A stretch of 64,000 bases of DNA from Bacillus ectoiniformans (GTDB lineage: Bacteria > Bacillota > Bacilli > Bacillales > Domibacillaceae): contig NZ_JAFBES010000006.1 of the NCBI RefSeq assembly GCF_016908875.1, positions 1 through 64,000 of the forward strand, given 5' to 3'. The position numbers and the translations under genes were made by a program. Below are positions 17,788 to 26,728 of the stretch, piece by piece. Position 1 is the first letter of the stretch; every line of letters starts with the position of its first letter. Under the pieces are notes generated by a model that worked only from the letters and a program-made list of their open reading frames with translations, was not told the DNA's origin and did no database searches.

Positions 17788-17850
17788 AAGGAACGCCTTC
17801 TTGTAAAATGAAAGTTACCACACCGACATTTACGAGAATAGGCGTTCCTT
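17788..17850 (+). promoter_or_regulatory. Hairpin over the transposase translation start
   Basis: Arms 17788-17807 (AAGGAACGCC then TTCTTGTAAA) and 17829-17850 (TTTACGAGAA then GGCGTTCCTT) pair almost fully and end exactly at the transposase ATG at 17851. In IS10 and IS231-type elements such hairpins hide the ribosome site on transcripts entering from outside and so limit transposition. That role is inferred here. Confidence 0.5.
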
Positions 17851-18985
17851 ATGAATCAGAATACCATGTTCCCGCAGCTAGTTCAAAAGTTTATTTCAGA
17901 TGAAGATATTAAAACGTTAACTCGGCTGTTCGATTGTGCGGACACGGCTCGTAAATTAACGGTCAAAACTCTGATTCAATACTTGGTTTTAGCCGCAGCT
18001 AATGAGTGGAAAAGCTTGCGCCACTGCTCAGATGTAGGTGTTTCTTCTGGTTTAGTAAAGGTTGATTATTCCACGCTTTCGAAAAAACTCAGCCAGATGG
18101 ATTACCGTCACATGAAGGAAGTGTTTCACCTGATTGTTCGCAAATGCAACCGGGCGATACGGCGTGCATTAAAGATACCGAATAATTTACTGCTGGTTGA
18201 TTCCACCACGGTCACGGTGGGTAAAAGCCGACTTCCTTGGGCGGTGTACCACTGTGAGCGTTCAGGCATCAAGTTCACGTCAGCTATACGCCGGAGACCG
18301 GTATGCCATTAAATGTCGTCGAAACTACAGGTCTGAAACATGACGGGCCGGGAGAAGAACTTTTGGCCGATCTCCAATTTATTTTAGTAGAGGACCGAGC
18401 GTACTTCATAATTAAACGGGTGGATCACTTCGCTTCTGAAGGTCAGGATTTCGTCATCCGTATGAATGAAAACGTTGAATTATCAAGTGTTCGTTCCCTT
18501 CAGCGCCTGCCACAGAAGGATTCTAACGTGACTAGAGACATAACCTGCAAGCTGGGAACTCAGCAGTCCCGTTCAGAAAAACGCCATCGTGTGGTCTTTT
18601 TTAAAGATAGCGAAGGGCATGAAATCCGGGTCGTCACAAGCTTAAAGCATGTGCCCGCCGAAAAGATCGCCGGGATGTATAAAGCACGCTAGGAAATTGA
18701 ATCTTTTTTTCGCTGGATTAAACAAAACCTGAATGTACCTATTCTTTTTGACACGACCAAAACGCTGTGTTTAATCAGCTTTTTGCGGCTTTAATTGCCT
18801 TTGTACTTATTAAATGGCTCTACAATCAGGTCATATCTTCCAAGTCAGTCAAAGCCTTGTCGCTCACCGGGTTTCAACGAATGTTGCTTTTAGGCACGCT
18901 GTCGCTGGAATGGCGCGAGGCGGTGGCTTTATTATTGTATGATTATTTTTCGCCAACCAGGAGGATTATTCCTGATTTTGGTTAA
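17851..18985 (+). pseudogene. IS4-family transposase, frameshifted and stopped
   Basis: The first catalytic Asp lies in LLLVDSTTVTVG. The frame shifts near 18272, where homology continues as HVSYTPETGMPLNVVETT in the frame that runs to 18692. A TAG at 18690 replaces the Trp expected in the YKARWEIESFFRWIKQN motif, which otherwise carries the Y-(2)-R-(3)-E-(6)-K signature. A further shift near 18760 precedes the tail LIAFVLIKWLYNQ, ending at 18985. Three lesions make this a dead gene. Confidence 0.85.
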
Positions 18986-19008
18986 TCAACACGCGTGTAA
19001 TAGAAAAT

Positions 19009-19535
19009 TATTAGTAATCCTTTTTGAAAAACATAATTTACCGTTAAGTTTAGTTGATAACTCTCAATCAATAATAGTACATACGCCCCGTATCCGATTA
19101 TTTAATAAAGTGTACATAACAATTAATTATCCCTGTTGGAACTTCAATTATGAATATAAGTATTGAGTAAGGTTACTTCCTTAATTAATGGCACATGAGT
19201 TTCATGTTCAATATTTTAGAGTTTTGAGCAAATCTGTAGATTTTTTCATTTAATTCTTCAAAGTTATAAACAAAAAAGAGCTAAGAAGGATCAGTCCATA
19301 AGGTTGTTAAGCTTCTTTTTTCTTCACTTTATAAAATAAACTGCCTATAAGGTCAACCTCCCATTGAAAGAATTAGAAATGGAAATGGAAATGTAAAACC
19401 ATGAGTAATAATATTGTATAGCCCACTAAAAAATAGAAGAAGGCAGCTAATTATACTAATTAGGTATCGTAACAAATTGTTTTCCCACTTAACTGTTTGT
19501 TCTAACTCAAATTTGTTATGATAATCTTTTTCCTG
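19009..19535. other. Gene-poor decayed stretch
   Basis: AT-rich DNA with only short open frames. A plus-strand frame ending at 19166 (VDNSQSIIVHTP) looks faintly protein-like and may be a gene fragment, but I cannot assign it. No RNA gene recognised. Confidence 0.4.
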
Positions 19536-19539
19536 TTAC

Positions 19540-19690
19540 GGTTTTGCAAGAGCGCTTACAGCAAGTGGCTATTGAAAAGAGTGCAATTGAACAAAAGAGG
19601 AATAACTTAATAATGGAAATAAGTAAATCTGATACAAAAGTTATTCCTAAAGAATTAGTTAAACAGATTATAGACGTCAAATCGATTTTT
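19540..19690 (+). pseudogene. Tail of a large serine recombinase, fragment
   Basis: The plus-strand frame reads LQERLQQVAIEKSAIEQK, then ISKSDTKVIPKELVKQII. This resembles the coiled-coil C-terminal tail of resolvase-type site-specific recombinases. The upstream catalytic and zinc domains are missing. The frame runs into the IS21-like end at 19686, so the gene seems to have been cut by that insertion. Family call by pattern only. Confidence 0.4.
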
Positions 19691-19845
19691 ACATTTTTGC
19701 TCATTTAATTTTTACACTTCTGCTCGATGACTTCCACCTAATGAAGTAGCTGATCTAAAATAGCGATTGTAATGTCTTGATTTACAATTAAAATATTCCA
19801 CTCATCCAGACTTTTATTTAAAGTAAAAATGATTGCTCTTCATTA
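19686..19845 (-). pseudogene. IS21-family remnant: IstB C-terminal end plus terminal repeats
   Basis: On the minus strand the frame FTLNKSLDEWNILIVNQDIT continues AILDQLLH, then a TAG, then VEVIE. This is the usual C-terminus of the IstB helper ATPase (SLDEW, ILDRLLHH) with a nonsense codon. Beside it lie two copies of the end repeat, TTTTTACATTTTTGCTC (19686-19702) and TTTTTACACTTCTGCTC (19709-19725), as in the multiple terminal repeats of IS21 elements. The rest of the element is gone. Confidence 0.6.
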
Positions 19846-19849
19846 GAGA

Positions 19850-20222
19850 AAGTGAAATTATCTATGTCTCCTTCCTTTCATGCCTAATTTATGATAATTT
19901 AATACTAAACATAATTAAGAGTTATCTTTAGTTTACATAATAATATTATCTAGTCTTAAAATCTTTAGGCAATGAAATCATACATAGAGGGATATGCAGC
20001 AAAGTCCGTCTTCCTTAAATTAGAGTTTCTTGCCGACTACTTACTTTGAATATAAGGCTCAGTTATATAATAATTACCTTTCCACATGGAATTCTAATAC
20101 CGTCTTTCTTTACCATTAGTCCCACTTTTAACAAACTAAAAAAGCCCTCTGTCAGACCAAACCCCGAATCAGATTCAGCCACAACAAAGAACTTCATTTT
20201 CAACTTTTACCGCCAGTTATAT
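19850..20222. other. Intergenic region, no gene seen
   Basis: AT-rich sequence downstream of the thiolase gene. No coding frame, RNA or clear terminator could be supported. Confidence 0.4.
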
Positions 20223-21392
20223 TCAATTCTCTCTTTCCACCATCAATGCAATCCCCTGCCCACCGCCAATACACGCGGCAATAAGCCCGAAGCGACCATT
20301 GGACCGCTGCAATTCATAAATGGCCTTTGTGATTAATATCGCACCGGTTGCTCCGAGCGGGTGGCCATGAGCAATCGCGCCGCCGTTGATATTGAGTTTA
20401 TTATGGTCCATATGTAACTCACGGTCGCAAGCGAGAACTTGTGCGGCAAAGGCTTCGTTAAACTCAATGACATCCATCTGATCAAGTGTTACACCTGATT
20501 TCTCTATCAAGTTTCGTATGGCTGGAACAGGACCAATTCCCATGATGTTCGGGTCTACACCTGATAAGGATTGCGCCCGAATCACTGCCATCGGTTTGAC
20601 CCCTAGTTCTTCTGCTTTTTCACGAGACATGACGACAAGTGCAGATGCGGCATCATTTAATCCCGAACTGTTGCCGGCTGTTACCGACCCATCTTCAAGA
20701 AAAGCGGGCTTTAATTTGGTAAGCTGTTCTGCTGTGGTGCCAGGACGGGGATGTTCATCGGTTTCAAATAGGAATTCTCCTTTTTTAGATGGGATAGGGA
20801 TCGGAACAATTTGTTCTTTAAATCGTCCTTCCTCAATAGCAGCCGCCATTTTTTGCTGGCTGGCAGCGGCAAATTCGTCCTGTTCTTCTCTAGTAATCTC
20901 GTATTTCTTGGCTAAGTTTTCTGCCGTAATTCCCATTGGCGGGTCGCCCACTTCTTTTGTAGACAGCTGTGATTTACGAAATTTCGGCAACGCAGGACTA
21001 TACGCTCTTTCAGGCCGTTCCATTAAATAAGGAGCCCTGCTCATACTTTCTATTCCGCCGGCAATATAAATAGCTCCCGTTCCTGATTGAATGGCTTGTG
21101 CTGCGAGCATAACTGTGTTGATCCCTGATCCGCATTGCCGGTCTACTGTGAGACCGGTTAATCCAATCGACAATCCGGTCTGAAGGGCCGTCAACCTGGC
21201 GATATTTCCGCCGCCGCTTAATACATTACCCATAATGACGTCATCAATTTGCTCAGGATTTACTTTTGCTCTTTTTATCGCTTCTTTGATCACTTCCGCT
21301 CCAAATACATGTGCCGGAACTGAAGCTAGACTTCCCCCTTGTTTGCCAATAGCTGTCCGTACAGCCGATACGATCACTGCGTCACGTTTCAT
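20223..21392 (-). CDS. Thiolase family acetyl-CoA acyltransferase
   Basis: 389 residues, full length for thiolases. The nucleophile is Cys87 in DRQCGSG; the second site is NEAFAAQ, HGHPLGATGA and CIGGGQG with the acid/base Cys near the C-terminus. It cleaves 3-ketoacyl-CoA with CoA, or condenses two acetyl-CoA. It is the last gene of a minus-strand set with two thioesterases and an enoyl-CoA hydratase, an arrangement found in fatty-acid or phenylacetate-type degradation. Substrate cannot be set from sequence; phaA/atoB/paaJ-like functions are all possible. Confidence 0.9.
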   Translation of the reverse strand: MKRDAVIVSAVRTAIGKQGGSLASVPAHVFGAEVIKEAIKRAKVNPEQIDDVIMGNVLSGGGNIARLTALQTGLSIGLTGLTVDRQCGSGINTVMLAAQAIQSGTGAIYIAGGIESMSRAPYLMERPERAYSPALPKFRKSQLSTKEVGDPPMGITAENLAKKYEITREEQDEFAAASQQKMAAAIEEGRFKEQIVPIPIPSKKGEFLFETDEHPRPGTTAEQLTKLKPAFLEDGSVTAGNSSGLNDAASALVVMSREKAEELGVKPMAVIRAQSLSGVDPNIMGIGPVPAIRNLIEKSGVTLDQMDVIEFNEAFAAQVLACDRELHMDHNKLNINGGAIAHGHPLGATGAILITKAIYELQRSNGRFGLIAACIGGGQGIALMVEREN

Positions 21393-21436
21393 ACTTTTTC
21401 AGCTCCCCTTTATATACGGTGAAATAATGTGTACGA

Positions 21437-21862
21437 TTACGCATGAATCAATTTAAATGTTCCCGTCCCTTTACAGATGACGTTTCCTTCTTCGTCTTTT
21501 AATACTCCATCGACAAAAGCGATTTTGTAGCCTTTTGATATAATCTCTGCTTCTGCGTACACATAGCCTGTTTTAATAGGCTTGGTGAAATGGACAGTGA
21601 GGCTCGTGGTTACGCATCTTGTTTTTGTCACGGAACGAAGGTACATGCTTTGTACAAAATCAATTAATGATGCGTAGACACCTCCGTGAAGGGTTCCGTT
21701 TGTATTTAATAGATGAGGACTTACTGGCAATCGGAAAGTGACATTCCCTTCTTCAAACGTCATAATTTCGATGCCAAGGTGATGAAGATATGGACACTCA
21801 TCAAGTTCTTGTTTAATTTCTTCTACTGTTAACAGCAATGTGATCAACTCCTGCTCATTCAT
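21437..21862 (-). CDS. PaaI-type hotdog thioesterase
   Basis: 141 residues with the hotdog signature NTNGTLHGGVYASLIDFVQS, where Asp is the usual catalytic base, and the strand TSLTVHFTKP. Cytoplasmic acyl-CoA thioesterases of this family free CoA from stalled aryl- or acyl-CoA intermediates. It lies four bases downstream of the enoyl-CoA hydratase gene, so the two are co-translated. A second, divergent hotdog gene is in the same operon. Confidence 0.85.
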   Translation of the reverse strand: MNEQELITLLLTVEEIKQELDECPYLHHLGIEIMTFEEGNVTFRLPVSPHLLNTNGTLHGGVYASLIDFVQSMYLRSVTKTRCVTTSLTVHFTKPIKTGYVYAEAEIISKGYKIAFVDGVLKDEEGNVICKGTGTFKLIHA

Positions 21863-21865
21863 TTA

Positions 21866-22648
21866 TCATTGTGACTGAAAATTTGGCGGTCTTTTTTCTA
21901 AAAATGCACTTGTGCCTTCCTGTTTGTCTTGAGTGGAAAAAAGGACAGCCTGCGCAAGTTTTTCTACCATAAGGCCTGTTTTCATATCGGTATCAAACCC
22001 TGTGTGAATGGCGATTTTCGCTAGTTTAACAGCTAATGGTCCTTTAGCTAAAATTTGTTCAGCCGTTTCTTCCACCGTTTGTTTTAATTGATCCGCAGGT
22101 ACGCATTCGGAGAGGAGCCCGATCCGTTCTGCTTTTTCAGCTGTGATAATTTTACCTGTTAAAATCATTTCGACAGCCTTTCCTTTGCCGACGATTCGTG
22201 CGAGACGCTGAGTTCCCCCTGCGCTTGGAATGATTCCTAAATTTAGTTCAGGCAGTCCAAACTTCGCCTGTTCAGAAGCAATTCTAATATCACAAGAGAG
22301 CGCCAGTTCACATCCGCCGCCAAGAGCGAATCCATTCACCATGGCAATCGTCGGTTTTTCATAAGATTCGATATAGGTGTACACATCCTGCATGCCGTCA
22401 ATCGCAAACACATCGAGCGGCACTTTATCCTTTAGCTGGCCAATATCGGCTCCGGCAGCAAAGGATTTTTCCCCTTGTCCGGTAAACACCACACATTGAA
22501 TCATATCATCATGCTTCAGCTGTTCAAGAGCTGATTTCATTTCGCTTAATGTTTCTTTACTGAGTGAATTTCTCTGTTCGGGACGGTTAATAATGATATA
22601 AGCTAGTTTCCCAGCTGTTTCAACTAAAATAGTTTCGTATGATTGCAT
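21866..22648 (-). CDS. Enoyl-CoA hydratase/isomerase
   Basis: 260 residues of the crotonase fold. Visible are the oxyanion loop FAAGADIGQL (about 64-73), NGFALGGGCELALSCD (about 105-120) and LGIIPSAGGTQRL, with Glu in GGGCEL and in PELNLG as the expected catalytic pair. It hydrates trans-2-enoyl-CoA to 3-hydroxyacyl-CoA. It sits 17 bases after a thioesterase gene and four before another. PaaF-like or short-chain beta-oxidation enzyme. Confidence 0.9.
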   Translation of the reverse strand: MQSYETILVETAGKLAYIIINRPEQRNSLSKETLSEMKSALEQLKHDDMIQCVVFTGQGEKSFAAGADIGQLKDKVPLDVFAIDGMQDVYTYIESYEKPTIAMVNGFALGGGCELALSCDIRIASEQAKFGLPELNLGIIPSAGGTQRLARIVGKGKAVEMILTGKIITAEKAERIGLLSECVPADQLKQTVEETAEQILAKGPLAVKLAKIAIHTGFDTDMKTGLMVEKLAQAVLFSTQDKQEGTSAFLEKRPPNFQSQ

Positions 22649-22664
22649 GTAGATCCCCCGTTCA

Positions 22665-23057
22665 TTAATGATTTTTCATGACTTTAAACAACCCCATGCC
22701 AGAAGCGACCAGCTGGCCGGATTCATCATAGATTTCCCCGCAGGCACTGGCGTGTTTTCCATCAAATTTAGTAAAGGAATGCTGGCACTTAATGGTCTTG
22801 ATTTCAGGCCGATTGTAGATTTGTGTATGGAGTGTCACAGTGGAACAAAACGCCTCTGCTTCTCTTGAAACAGCCGTTCCGAGCACGACGTCAAGAATAG
22901 TTGAAATGATCCCGTTGTTTAAATAACCGTTCGAATCCAGGTGAAGCGCACTGACTTGAAGGGAGGCTGTAATTTTGCCAGCTTCGTCCGGCTCTCTTTT
23001 CATGCCCAGGTCTCCAAAAAACGTAGAGTGGTCTAAATAGGCTTTTTCCTGACTCAT
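22665..23057 (-). CDS. Second hotdog-fold thioesterase
   Basis: About 130 residues from ATG 23057, one base after the stop of the truncated thiolase (TAAGATG), an arrangement for translational coupling. The hotdog core is LDSNGYLNNGIISTILDVVLGTAVS, with Asn-Asn where PaaI proteins have His-Gly and an Asp on the following helix. The deviation from HGG suggests different substrate use or weaker activity. Second gene of the acyl-CoA operon. Confidence 0.75.
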   Translation of the reverse strand: MSQEKAYLDHSTFFGDLGMKREPDEAGKITASLQVSALHLDSNGYLNNGIISTILDVVLGTAVSREAEAFCSTVTLHTQIYNRPEIKTIKCQHSFTKFDGKHASACGEIYDESGQLVASGMGLFKVMKNH

Positions 23058-23058
23058 C

Positions 23059-23722
23059 TTACACACTCACTTGTTCGTTTTCTATTAAAATAGCCATGCC
23101 CTGACCGCCGCCGACACATAATGAAGCAATTCCATATCTTTTATTTTGTTTAATGAGTTCATGCATTAATGTGACGACAATTCTGGCACCTGTCGATCCA
23201 ACCGGATGACCAAGCGCAATTGCGCCTCCATTTACATTTAATTTATCTGAATCGATTCCAAGTTCTCTTTGAACAGCAAGGGCTTGCGAGGCAAAGGCTT
23301 CATTTACTTCAAATAAATCGATATCACCGATCGTCATATTTGTGCGCTCGAGGAGTTTTTTAATTGCTGGCACCGGGCCAATCCCCATGATTTCCGGCGA
23401 CACACCAACTGCTGCCCAGTCAATCACCGCGGCTTTGGGTTGTAATGAATGTTTGGCAGCCACTGATTCGCTCACTAACAAAAGAGCAGCAGCGCCGTCG
23501 TTTCTTCCGCAAGCATTTCCTGCCGTCACTGTTCCGCCTTCTTTAAAAACAGGCTTTAGCTGGCTCAACTTTTCCACAGTTGACTCAGGGCGGGGATGTT
23601 CATCTGTATCAAAGATCATCGTGCCTTTTCTTGTTTTAATTTCGTATGGAATGATTTCTTCTTTAAATTTGCTGTTTTTAATAGCTTCATTTGCTTTCCG
23701 CTGGCTTTCAGCGGCAACCTTT
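23059..23722 (-). pseudogene. Thiolase lacking its N-terminal half
   Basis: Thiolase homology starts abruptly at AAESQRKANEAIKNS (about 23722) and runs to the normal C-terminus, with NEAFASQ, GHPVGSTGA and CVGGGQG. The first roughly 190 residues, including the nucleophilic Cys and the CoA loop, are absent. Upstream DNA is unrelated and has stops, so the gene was cut by a deletion at about 23722. It cannot be an active thiolase. It was probably the first gene of a longer operon whose upstream genes were lost. Confidence 0.8.
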
Positions 23723-23814
23723 GATTAATTTTAAAATGGGCGATAAGATTCATTTAAATGCTTTTTTAAATTTTTAATTTGAATTTTGCACATAATGATT
23801 TTTGTTTTTTTGTT

Positions 23815-23852
23815 CCATCAAAAAACCTTGCGAAAAGATATTCCGCAAGGTT
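23815..23852 (-). terminator. Terminator of the SLH hydrolase gene
   Basis: AACCTTGCG (23824-23832) and CGCAAGGTT (23844-23852) form a nine-pair stem. On the minus strand it is followed by a T run. It lies just past the stop at 23868. Confidence 0.75.
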
Positions 23853-23867
23853 GATTCTTCATTTAGT

Positions 23868-25817
23868 TTACTTGCCTAACTGCATAGTCCGATATAAAAA
23901 CACAGCCGTTTGACCGCGTGTGACCGTTTGATTTGGCGAGAATGTACCATCTGTCTTTCCAGTTGTGATGCCATTGGCGGCTAACGCATCAATATAATCA
24001 GCAGCCCAGAATTCTGATTTCACATCTTTAAATGGCTGTTTTGGTTTCCCGTTTAATTCAAACGCAATAGATAAGATCTTCGCCATTTGAGCGCGGGTCA
24101 ATGTTTCATTCGGTTTAAATGTGCCGTTTTCATAGCCGGACAGAATCCCTTTTTGTTTTAAGAAGCGAATGTACGGCAGAAACTCTGAATCTGAAGGGAC
24201 ATCTGTAAATACCGTTTGATCCGTCACGTTTTCTGCTTTAAAGCCTAGGGCATTAGCTAAAATTTTCGCAGCCTGAGCTCTCGAAATCGATTGATTCGGC
24301 TCAAATGTGCCTGCTGGATATCCGTTTAAATATCCTTTTTCAGCTGAAAACATGATTTCTTTATACGCCCAGAAATCTTCTTTTACATCAGTAAAAGAGA
24401 CCGTCTTTTTATCGTCGTGTACCCATTTAGCAATGTCTTGAATAAAATCTTGTGGAACATTCGCTGGGATGGCATACTCAGAGAGATCAGGTTCTCCTTC
24501 ATAATTCACAAGCAAATGCGTTAAATTCGAATAGGTCTTATACGTCACATTATTCCGTTCATTTAATGCTGTCTTCCATCCGGCTATTTCAGATGCCGGC
24601 ACTTGCAAGTCCTTTTCTCCTTGCATAATGAAAAGCGGTGTAGTTTGTTTGGCAGCTAATTCCCGAGGCAAATAATCTCGCAGCTCGATCCACCAGTAAG
24701 GATACCCGGCTAAAAAGTCTTTTGGCAAATTATCTAAAGAATAGTCGCGGTTATTAATGATATCCATTTGCTGTTTCCAAAAAGCGTAATTATCTTCATA
24801 TGGTTTCAACTGTTCTGGCGTCAAACCTTGTTTTTTCGCCCGGTCAATGGCGGCCTGCTGCTGCCAAAGCATTAAATCCTGGAATTTACCGCTTGGTCCT
24901 GCAACAACGATTCCTCCATCAATCTCTTTTTCCTTATCCGCTTCTAATATACGCGGGAGTGCATATCCTCCCTGGCTGTGCCCCAATACAAACACTTGGT
25001 CACTGACTTCAGGGACTGACTCTAAAAGCTGCACTGCTCTTAACGCATCATCCACCGTTTCCTCTTTAATACTCAGCTTTGGATTGGTCATCGTTTTTAT
25101 ATGGTGCTCACGAGTCAATTTTTCATAACGAAGAACAGCTATTCCCTCATTAGCTAATCCAACCGCTATATCACGAAACGCCTTGGTCGAGTTAAGTGAT
25201 TCATCTTGATCGTTTGGTCCCGATCCATGAACAAGCACGACTGCTGGAAATGGTCCTTCCCCTTTTGGCAGCGTAAGTGTTCCAGGCAAGGCGAACTCTC
25301 CTTCACCGATGGTTAGCTGTCTTTCACTATATTGATCTTTATTTTCATAATCTGGTTCTTTGTATTGACTTGGAGGTGCAGAATAAAAAGGCAAAAAGAA
25401 ATCATCAATCTGTCCATTTTTATCTAAATGGAGAGTAACTTCAGCAGGTCCCTTCTCTCCTTCATACGTCATCACTATATGAGTATGTAAGCTGTTGTTT
25501 TCTTTTTTAATAGAAAGTTGTTTGCCTAACTTGCCAAATGGCCCAGTTTTAGCTGCCCAGACATTCGGTAAAAATTCTTCAGGGACGTATTTTTTAAAAT
25601 CCTCATTAAAATAATGATAGGCTGCCTTCCAATCATTATTGATAGCCGCCGTCATAAAGCTGCTTGCGATTTGTTCGGCATTCTCTGGCGCAATTGTGTT
25701 TGCTGGTTCGGCTGCTTGTACTTTTATCCCTTGGGCTCCTGGCATGATCACGCTAGACGCCATAGCAGCAGTTAGTATAACGGGTCCTACCTTCTTCCAA
25801 CTATTTCTTTTTCTCAT
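23868..25817 (-). CDS. SLH-anchored alpha/beta hydrolase (DUF3887 + hydrolase + 3 SLH)
   Basis: 649 residues. A signal peptide (basic start, hydrophobic 10-30, cleavage near VQAAE) is followed by a DUF3887-like domain (about 40-150) and a serine hydrolase domain: oxyanion loop VVLVHGSGPNDQ (about 190), nucleophile GHSQGG, a late Asp in MQGEKDLQVP and a His in SNLTHLL. Three S-layer homology repeats (about 455-649; FTDVKEDFWAYKEI, FTDVPSDSEFLPYI, FKDVKSEFWAADYI) should attach it to pyruvylated cell-wall polymer. It is an exported surface esterase or peptidase of unknown substrate. Single-gene unit with its own terminator. Confidence 0.88.
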   Translation of the reverse strand: MRKRNSWKKVGPVILTAAMASSVIMPGAQGIKVQAAEPANTIAPENAEQIASSFMTAAINNDWKAAYHYFNEDFKKYVPEEFLPNVWAAKTGPFGKLGKQLSIKKENNSLHTHIVMTYEGEKGPAEVTLHLDKNGQIDDFFLPFYSAPPSQYKEPDYENKDQYSERQLTIGEGEFALPGTLTLPKGEGPFPAVVLVHGSGPNDQDESLNSTKAFRDIAVGLANEGIAVLRYEKLTREHHIKTMTNPKLSIKEETVDDALRAVQLLESVPEVSDQVFVLGHSQGGYALPRILEADKEKEIDGGIVVAGPSGKFQDLMLWQQQAAIDRAKKQGLTPEQLKPYEDNYAFWKQQMDIINNRDYSLDNLPKDFLAGYPYWWIELRDYLPRELAAKQTTPLFIMQGEKDLQVPASEIAGWKTALNERNNVTYKTYSNLTHLLVNYEGEPDLSEYAIPANVPQDFIQDIAKWVHDDKKTVSFTDVKEDFWAYKEIMFSAEKGYLNGYPAGTFEPNQSISRAQAAKILANALGFKAENVTDQTVFTDVPSDSEFLPYIRFLKQKGILSGYENGTFKPNETLTRAQMAKILSIAFELNGKPKQPFKDVKSEFWAADYIDALAANGITTGKTDGTFSPNQTVTRGQTAVFLYRTMQLGK

Positions 25818-25920
25818 TCTCCCAACCCCTGTCCTCCAATATCAGGAAATACCCTGTATCTATAATCATATAATAGTTTATATTTTTAGACAATTAATCC
25901 AATGATTAGCAGATTAATAT

Positions 25921-25961
25921 AATTAAAAAACTGTCTGCTAGTTTACTAAGCAGACAGTTTT
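25921..25961 (-). terminator. Terminator of the moaA-mobA-permease operon
   Basis: AAAACTGTCTGCT (25927-25939) pairs perfectly with 25949-25961. On the minus strand a TTTTTTAATT tail follows. It is two bases past the permease stop. Confidence 0.8.
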
Positions 25962-25962
25962 A

Positions 25963-26700
25963 TTATAAAAATATGAGTTTCATACCCGCTATGAAAATAA
26001 CGACAGCCAAGAGCTTGCGAATCATTGGAATGGAGGCTTTTTCACTTCCAATTTTAGAGCCGATGAGACCGCCGACCGCTGCTGCTACAACGAGGAAACC
26101 AAGATAGTCCGGCAGGTGTTTGACGTTTGAAATGTGGCCAAGAAGACCTGAGATAGAATTAACAAGAATAAATAATGCTGATATTCCAGCTGTCTCTTTC
26201 ATTGATGCCCATCGCTTCCACAGCAATAACGGACTTAAAAAAATACCTCCGCCTACGCCGATCAGCCCGGATAAAAAGCCAATTCCGCTTCCGAAAAAAG
26301 CGGCGTTATAGAGCGGCATTTTTTTGTTTGGTGCTTCAATGGCAGTTTGGTCAACCATGAAACGGAACGCCGCATAAACAAGAATTATTCCAGCAATGAT
26401 CTTATATACGGAACCAGATAAAGAGAGAAACCCGCCTAAAAAAGAAAATGGCATCGCAAAAAGCGTGACAGGAATAAATACGTTCCAGTTAAAGCTTCCT
26501 TTGCGGTAAAACCGATAGGCAGCAATAGATGAAACAAGAATATTTAAGACTAGTCCTGTCGGCTTAATTAAAGCAGGAGACAGTCCAATTAAAGCCATAA
26601 TCGCAATATAACCTGATGCTCCACCATGTCCGACTGAAGAATATAAAATAGCTGCTATACAAATTAAACTCGATAAAATGATAAGTTGTGTTGTTTCCAT
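25963..26700 (-). CDS. TauE/SafE (TSUP) family membrane permease
   Basis: 245 residues, about eight hydrophobic segments. Two internally related blocks carry the TSUP glycine-rich motif (SSVGHGGASGYIAIMALIG near the start, GFLSGLIGVGGGIFLSPLLL in the middle). Family members export or import sulfur oxyanions or organic acids. It lies 28 bases after mobA and ends the moaA-mobA operon, so it is likely made under anaerobic conditions. Export of a toxic oxyanion made during anaerobic respiration is a possible role. Substrate unknown. Confidence 0.8.
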   Translation of the reverse strand: METTQLIILSSLICIAAILYSSVGHGGASGYIAIMALIGLSPALIKPTGLVLNILVSSIAAYRFYRKGSFNWNVFIPVTLFAMPFSFLGGFLSLSGSVYKIIAGIILVYAAFRFMVDQTAIEAPNKKMPLYNAAFFGSGIGFLSGLIGVGGGIFLSPLLLWKRWASMKETAGISALFILVNSISGLLGHISNVKHLPDYLGFLVVAAAVGGLIGSKIGSEKASIPMIRKLLAVVIFIAGMKLIFL

Positions 26701-26728
26701 CGTCTAAGCCTTTCTGCTTCTGTTTGAA

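Larger units (their letters stand above)
17744..18997 (+). mobile_element. IS4-family insertion sequence, decayed
   Basis: The element is bounded by imperfect terminal inverted repeats: left CACACCTGTTGATTATC (17744-17760), right, read inward, CACGCGTGTTGATTAAC (18997-18981), 14 of 17 matching. The flanks TAATAAAAA (17735-17743) and TAATAGAAA (18998-19006) may be a degraded target duplication. The length is 1254 bp with one transposase gene, as usual for IS4. The gene is disrupted, so the copy cannot move by itself. Confidence 0.75.

Noticed and set aside
20518-21030. 170-codon plus-strand frame opposite the thiolase
   Set aside because: Shadow of a strongly conserved thiolase gene.
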